Part shown: positions 4,927-7,605 of the stretch, piece by piece
How the letters are laid out: each line of letters begins with the position of its first letter
Position numbering within the stretch: the stretch's first letter is position 1
DNA from: JAXHUE01 sp034189655
GTDB lineage: Bacteria; Chloroflexota; Dehalococcoidia; E44-bin15
DNA length: 7,605 nt
NCBI GenBank assembly: GCA_034189655.1
Contig: JAXHUE010000043.1
Location: 1-7,605 of the forward strand
Direction of reading: 5' to 3'
Translations under genes and position numbers: made by a program
Notes under the pieces: model-generated
The model's database searches: none
Told to the model about the DNA's origin: nothing
Seen by the model: only the letters and a program-made list of their open reading frames with translations

Positions 4927-6555
4927 TCAAAAGCTGGTGACGGCATCCTGCCGGTCCCACACTGCCATCGTGTGCTCTATCTCCTGGCGCAGCGCCTCCA
5001 GCTCGGTGATGTCCTGCACGAAGACCAGCGTCGCGGTGACCTCACCGTCATCATCGCAGAAGGGCACGAAGGTGAGGTCGGTATAGACGACGGTGTCATC
5101 CCTGCGCTCATAGGGGAAGCGGTGCACCTTCAGTACCTCTTTATGTGCCACCACCCCATCCAGTATCTCGCGCCCATCGTACTTCAGGAGCGCCGGCTGG
5201 AGGAGGAACTTGTCGGCACCCAGGGCCTCCTTATGGGAGATACCGGTCAACCGCTCCGTGGCCTCGTTCCAGCCGATTATCCTGCAGTCCTTGTCTATTA
5301 TCTCCATGGCCACGGGCGATGCCGCCACCATCTTCTCGTAGTACCCGCGCAGCGCCCGCTCATCCTCGCTCACCTGTGCCAGGCGCTGGCACAGTGCGGC
5401 GCGCTGGATTACCAGCGAGGCCTGAGCGCACACCGCGCTCAAGAGGTCGGACTGCCACTGGCCCGCGTTCCACGGGTTCCGGGAGAATAGCTGCAAGGCA
5501 CCAAGCTGCTCCCCCTGTGAGCGCAGGGGAAAGAGGATGACCGACCTCATGTCGCGGAGCAAAGGGGGGATATACTCCACCCCCCCGCCGTGCGGCGTAG
5601 TCGAGAGCAGGTAGGACCTTCCTGAGTCTATTATCCTGGCCGCTATACCACTCAGCGCGCTGGCCACGTGGTGGTCGGGGCCAGTGGAAAGCCCGCGGAG
5701 TGACGTTATGCCGACCTCCCCCTCGTCGTCGCGCAGGAAGACGATGCCTGCATCTGCCCCCGTGATACGCATGGTCTCTTCGAGCAGCACACTGGCGGTG
5801 CCGTCCAGGTCCGGCTGCCCCTGCATGGCCTGGCTCAGCCGGTTCAAGCAGGAGAGCTCCCCCTCCCGCCGCCTGGAGTCGGCGAGGAGCTGCGAGTTGA
5901 CGATGAGGCTCGCCATATAGAGCGCCACCAGGGCGAAGAACTGTACCTCCGTGGGCAGGAACTGGTGGCGATAGAGGGACAGGACATGGATCACCCCCAG
6001 GGGAGCGCCGCGGTAGACGAGCGGGGCACACACCCCCTGGGTGAGCCCCTCCAGGTGGATGTCGCTCCTCTCCTTCTCATAGACGAGCGGCTGCTGCAGC
6101 TTGAGCACCCGGCCGGAGAAGGTGTCATCGGAGGGACTTATGCTGAAGCCTGTGTCCTGTGGCTCAAGCGGGCCAACGGTCAGCCACGGGTACAGCATGC
6201 CTCCCTCGTCGAGCAGCGCCACCAGCCCGGCATCGGCCTGGAGCAGTCGCACTATTTCCTGGAGCACTTCCTTTATGATATCGTCGACGGGCGCTGGGCT
6301 CAGCGCCAGGCGCCCCACGATCCCGGGCAGCATCACCCGCCCCTGTCCATCCTTGATCACGCTGTCAGAGGACTTGTTGATGCCGGTGGTAGCCTTCAGG
6401 TAGTGGTCGAGGGCCTCCCGCCGGTAGCGGCGGTGGCCGCCCACCGTTCTCGACGGCGTGAGCATGCCCTCCTCCTCCGTCTTGAGCAGCGTGGTGCGGC
6501 TGATGCCCAGGTACTGGCAGGCCTGCTGCACCGTGAGTAGTTCCCCTGTGGACAT
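4927..6555 (-). CDS. MerR/excisionase-type HTH, GAF, GAF and PAS regulator
   Basis: This 542-residue protein combines DNA binding with small-molecule sensing. Residues 6-54 are a MerR-like/excisionase helix-turn-helix (LLTVQQACQYLGISRTTLLK, then the wing GGHRRYRREALDHYL). A linker leads to GAF1 (about 88-225) and GAF2 (about 248-388, with ITGADAGIVFLRDDEGE and SVILFPLRSQGEQLGALQLF). A short coiled coil and a PAS domain (about 405-517, with ASPVAMEIIDKDCRIIGWNEATERLTGIS and VFVQDITELE) follow. After the PAS only about 25 helical residues remain, so there is no kinase, cyclase or second output domain; the HTH is the only visible output. ATG 6555 is chosen because GGGAGGTG ends 2 nt before it; the earlier in-frame ATG at 6588 lacks an SD. 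The gene is convergent to the DsbA gene (21 bp between stops) and divergent from the molybdopterin oxidoreductase, a likely target. The ligand is unknown. Confidence 0.9.
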   Translation of the reverse strand: MSTGELLTVQQACQYLGISRTTLLKTEEEGMLTPSRTVGGHRRYRREALDHYLKATTGINKSSDSVIKDGQGRVMLPGIVGRLALSPAPVDDIIKEVLQEIVRLLQADAGLVALLDEGGMLYPWLTVGPLEPQDTGFSISPSDDTFSGRVLKLQQPLVYEKERSDIHLEGLTQGVCAPLVYRGAPLGVIHVLSLYRHQFLPTEVQFFALVALYMASLIVNSQLLADSRRREGELSCLNRLSQAMQGQPDLDGTASVLLEETMRITGADAGIVFLRDDEGEVGITSLRGLSTGPDHHVASALSGIAARIIDSGRSYLLSTTPHGGGVEYIPPLLRDMRSVILFPLRSQGEQLGALQLFSRNPWNAGQWQSDLLSAVCAQASLVIQRAALCQRLAQVSEDERALRGYYEKMVAASPVAMEIIDKDCRIIGWNEATERLTGISHKEALGADKFLLQPALLKYDGREILDGVVAHKEVLKVHRFPYERRDDTVVYTDLTFVPFCDDDGEVTATLVFVQDITELEALRQEIEHTMAVWDRQDAVTSF

Positions 6556-6603
6556 GTCACCTCCCTGGGGTAGTGAAATAAATAACACTGTCCCTCTTTA
6601 GAT

Positions 6604-6633
6604 ATTGTACCCTAAATTGTATAGATATGTCTA
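6604..6633 (-). promoter_or_regulatory. Promoter of the HTH-GAF-PAS regulator
   Basis: On the minus strand, -35 TAGACA (6633-6628, 5/6 match), an 18-bp spacer and -10 TACAAT (6609-6604, 5/6 match) are seen. Transcription would start near 6597, about 40 nt before the ATG at 6555. Confidence 0.55.
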
Positions 6634-6635
6634 TA
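6620..6635. promoter_or_regulatory. 16-bp near-perfect palindrome over the regulator's -35 box
   Basis: TATAGATATGTCTATA has perfect 6-bp arms (TATAGA/TCTATA) around TATG and only one mismatch across the full dyad. It covers the -35 of the minus-strand promoter and lies just upstream of the plus-strand -35 at 6642. That position suits an operator controlling both divergent genes, possibly bound by the HTH-GAF-PAS protein itself (inference). Confidence 0.45.
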
Positions 6636-6641
6636 ATCGTC

Positions 6642-6670
6642 TTGACCCCCCCTCCAGATACGAGTAGATT
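6642..6670 (+). promoter_or_regulatory. Promoter of the molybdopterin oxidoreductase gene
   Basis: TTGACC (6642-6647), a 17-bp spacer and TAGATT (6665-6670) form a plausible sigma-70 promoter. The leader would be about 95 nt. It is divergent from, and only about 10 bp away from, the regulator's -35. Confidence 0.5.
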
Positions 6671-6770
6671 ATAGTCAAGGAGATGTGCGGCCAAGGTAAC
6701 CCCAACCCCCAGAGCGCCCCGCCCGAACACGGGGACTGGTGGCCTGATACTTAACTTGCTGGAGGGAGTA

Positions 6771-7605
6771 ATGGAAGACAAATGGGTTCCCACGTACTGT
6801 TACCTGTGCAACGCGGGAGGCCCCGACCTGCTCAAGGTCCACGTGGTGGATGGCGTGGCCGTGGGCATAGAGCCCAACCACGACTTCTCGAGCATCCATC
6901 CTGCTGAGGCAAAGGTGTGCGTCAAGGCCTACGGGATGATCAACAAGCACTACAACCCCCACCGCATCAAGGGCCCGATGAAGCGCACCAACCCCAAGAA
7001 GGGCGTGGACGAGGACCCCGGCTTCGTCGAGATATCGTGGGACGAGGCCATCGATATCTGGGCCAAGAAGCTCCTCGAGGTGAGGGAGAAGGGGCTCGTC
7101 GACGAGAACGGCTATGCCCGGACATGCTTCGCCGAGGGCTCAGACGGGGTATGCCCCTCCTACTACGGGACGATGCCGGTGATCTTCGGTGGCCTCGGCC
7201 TGGCCCTGGGCATGCCCCCGGGGATATGGGGGCCAGTCGATATATCAGTGGCCCAGGGCGGCGGGGTCAAGTGCTACCACACCGAGCACCTGCTGGGCGA
7301 GCTGTGGCACCGGGCGTTCACCTGTATCCAGGACACGCCTAACTGCCACTACCTCATCTGCTTCGGCCGCAACGATTCCGCCTCCGGCGGCACCGCCGGC
7401 GTCTACCGCCAGGCCCAGGCCCGCGTCAAAGGAGGGTTCAAGCGGGTACAGGTGGAGCCCCACCTCTCGGTCACCGGGGCCACCGCCGACGAGTGGATAC
7501 CCATCAAGCCGGAGACAGACCACGCATTCCTCTACGCCATGAACCACGTCATCCTCCACGAGATGGACTGGCAGCAGGTGTGCGATATCGAGTTCTTGAA
7601 GAACA
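6771..7605 (+). CDS. Molybdopterin-dependent oxidoreductase, DMSO reductase superfamily (C-terminus beyond right edge)
   Basis: Starting at ATG 6771 (GGAGGGAG just upstream), 278 codons are open to the window edge; such enzymes usually run 650-900 residues. The N-terminal Fe-S region has Cys10-x2-Cys13 (YCYLCNAGGPD) and Cys50 (VCVKAYG). Lys52 occupies the position of the conserved Lys that links the cluster to the pterin. The third Cys of the standard C-x2-C-x3-C-x(n)-C motif is Gly17. Next come NPHRIKGPMKR and SWDEAIDIWAKKL (about 56-100), hallmarks of the superfamily. A pterin-binding-like CFGRNDSASGG (from Cys197) follows, then EPHLSVTGATADEWIPIKPETD. Candidate Mo-ligand-region residues include Cys168-Tyr-His (QGGGVKCYHTEHL). 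No twin-arginine signal is present, so the protein is probably cytoplasmic or dependent on a partner. The substrate cannot be inferred. The gene is divergent from the HTH-GAF-PAS regulator, which may control it. Confidence 0.92.
   Translation, partial: MEDKWVPTYCYLCNAGGPDLLKVHVVDGVAVGIEPNHDFSSIHPAEAKVCVKAYGMINKHYNPHRIKGPMKRTNPKKGVDEDPGFVEISWDEAIDIWAKKLLEVREKGLVDENGYARTCFAEGSDGVCPSYYGTMPVIFGGLGLALGMPPGIWGPVDISVAQGGGVKCYHTEHLLGELWHRAFTCIQDTPNCHYLICFGRNDSASGGTAGVYRQAQARVKGGFKRVQVEPHLSVTGATADEWIPIKPETDHAFLYAMNHVILHEMDWQQVCDIEFLKN

Noticed and set aside
6556..6588. ATG at 6588 as start of the HTH-GAF-PAS gene
   Set aside because: The eleven extra residues are encoded by the leader and SD of the better-supported ATG at 6555.

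Overview
The window looks like a scaffold from a high-GC bacterium, most plausibly a member of the Chloroflexota (Dehalococcoidia-like). The reasons are the codon use (GCC, CTC, GTC, ATA), the density of GAF/PAS/receiver regulators, the style of the subtilase, and a cytoplasmic-type molybdopterin oxidoreductase. This placement is inference from family resemblance. A run of exactly 100 N (2922-3021) is an assembly gap of unknown true size, so gene adjacency across it is not assured.

Layout. Positions 1-1099 hold a minus-strand operon: a degenerate receiver-domain protein, an overlapping 44-residue small ORF, and a secreted protein that runs off the left edge. Its upstream region carries an array of 11-bp-spaced repeats next to a TTGACA box. 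Positions 1206-1760 are a GC-rich island without a convincing gene. An AT-rich stretch with two inverted repeats follows, then a clear promoter (1864-1892) driving a secreted S8 (subtilisin-like) protease cut by the gap. After the gap comes a NarL/LuxR-type response regulator (3138-3839). Next is a two-gene unit: an ABM-fold monooxygenase-like protein (3961-4248) and a DsbA-family oxidoreductase (4273-4905). Convergent to it is a 542-residue MerR-like HTH/GAF/GAF/PAS regulator (4927-6555). A divergent promoter region (6556-6770) separates that regulator from the start of a molybdopterin oxidoreductase (6771-7605, cut by the right edge).

The most interesting point is the DsbA-family gene. Its reading frame contains an in-frame TGA at codon 20, exactly where the catalytic Cys of the D-F-x-C-P-x-x-Y motif should be. 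A hairpin with a perfect 6-bp upper stem and a GG-starting loop follows at the spacing expected of a bacterial SECIS element. The simplest reading is a selenoprotein with a Sec-Pro-Tyr-Ser active site, which ordinary gene calling would truncate or miss.

Functionally, the right half suggests redox metabolism (Mo enzyme, Sec/thiol oxidoreductase, ABM protein) under ligand- or redox-sensing regulators. The left half is mainly cell-surface or secreted proteins with their own regulation.
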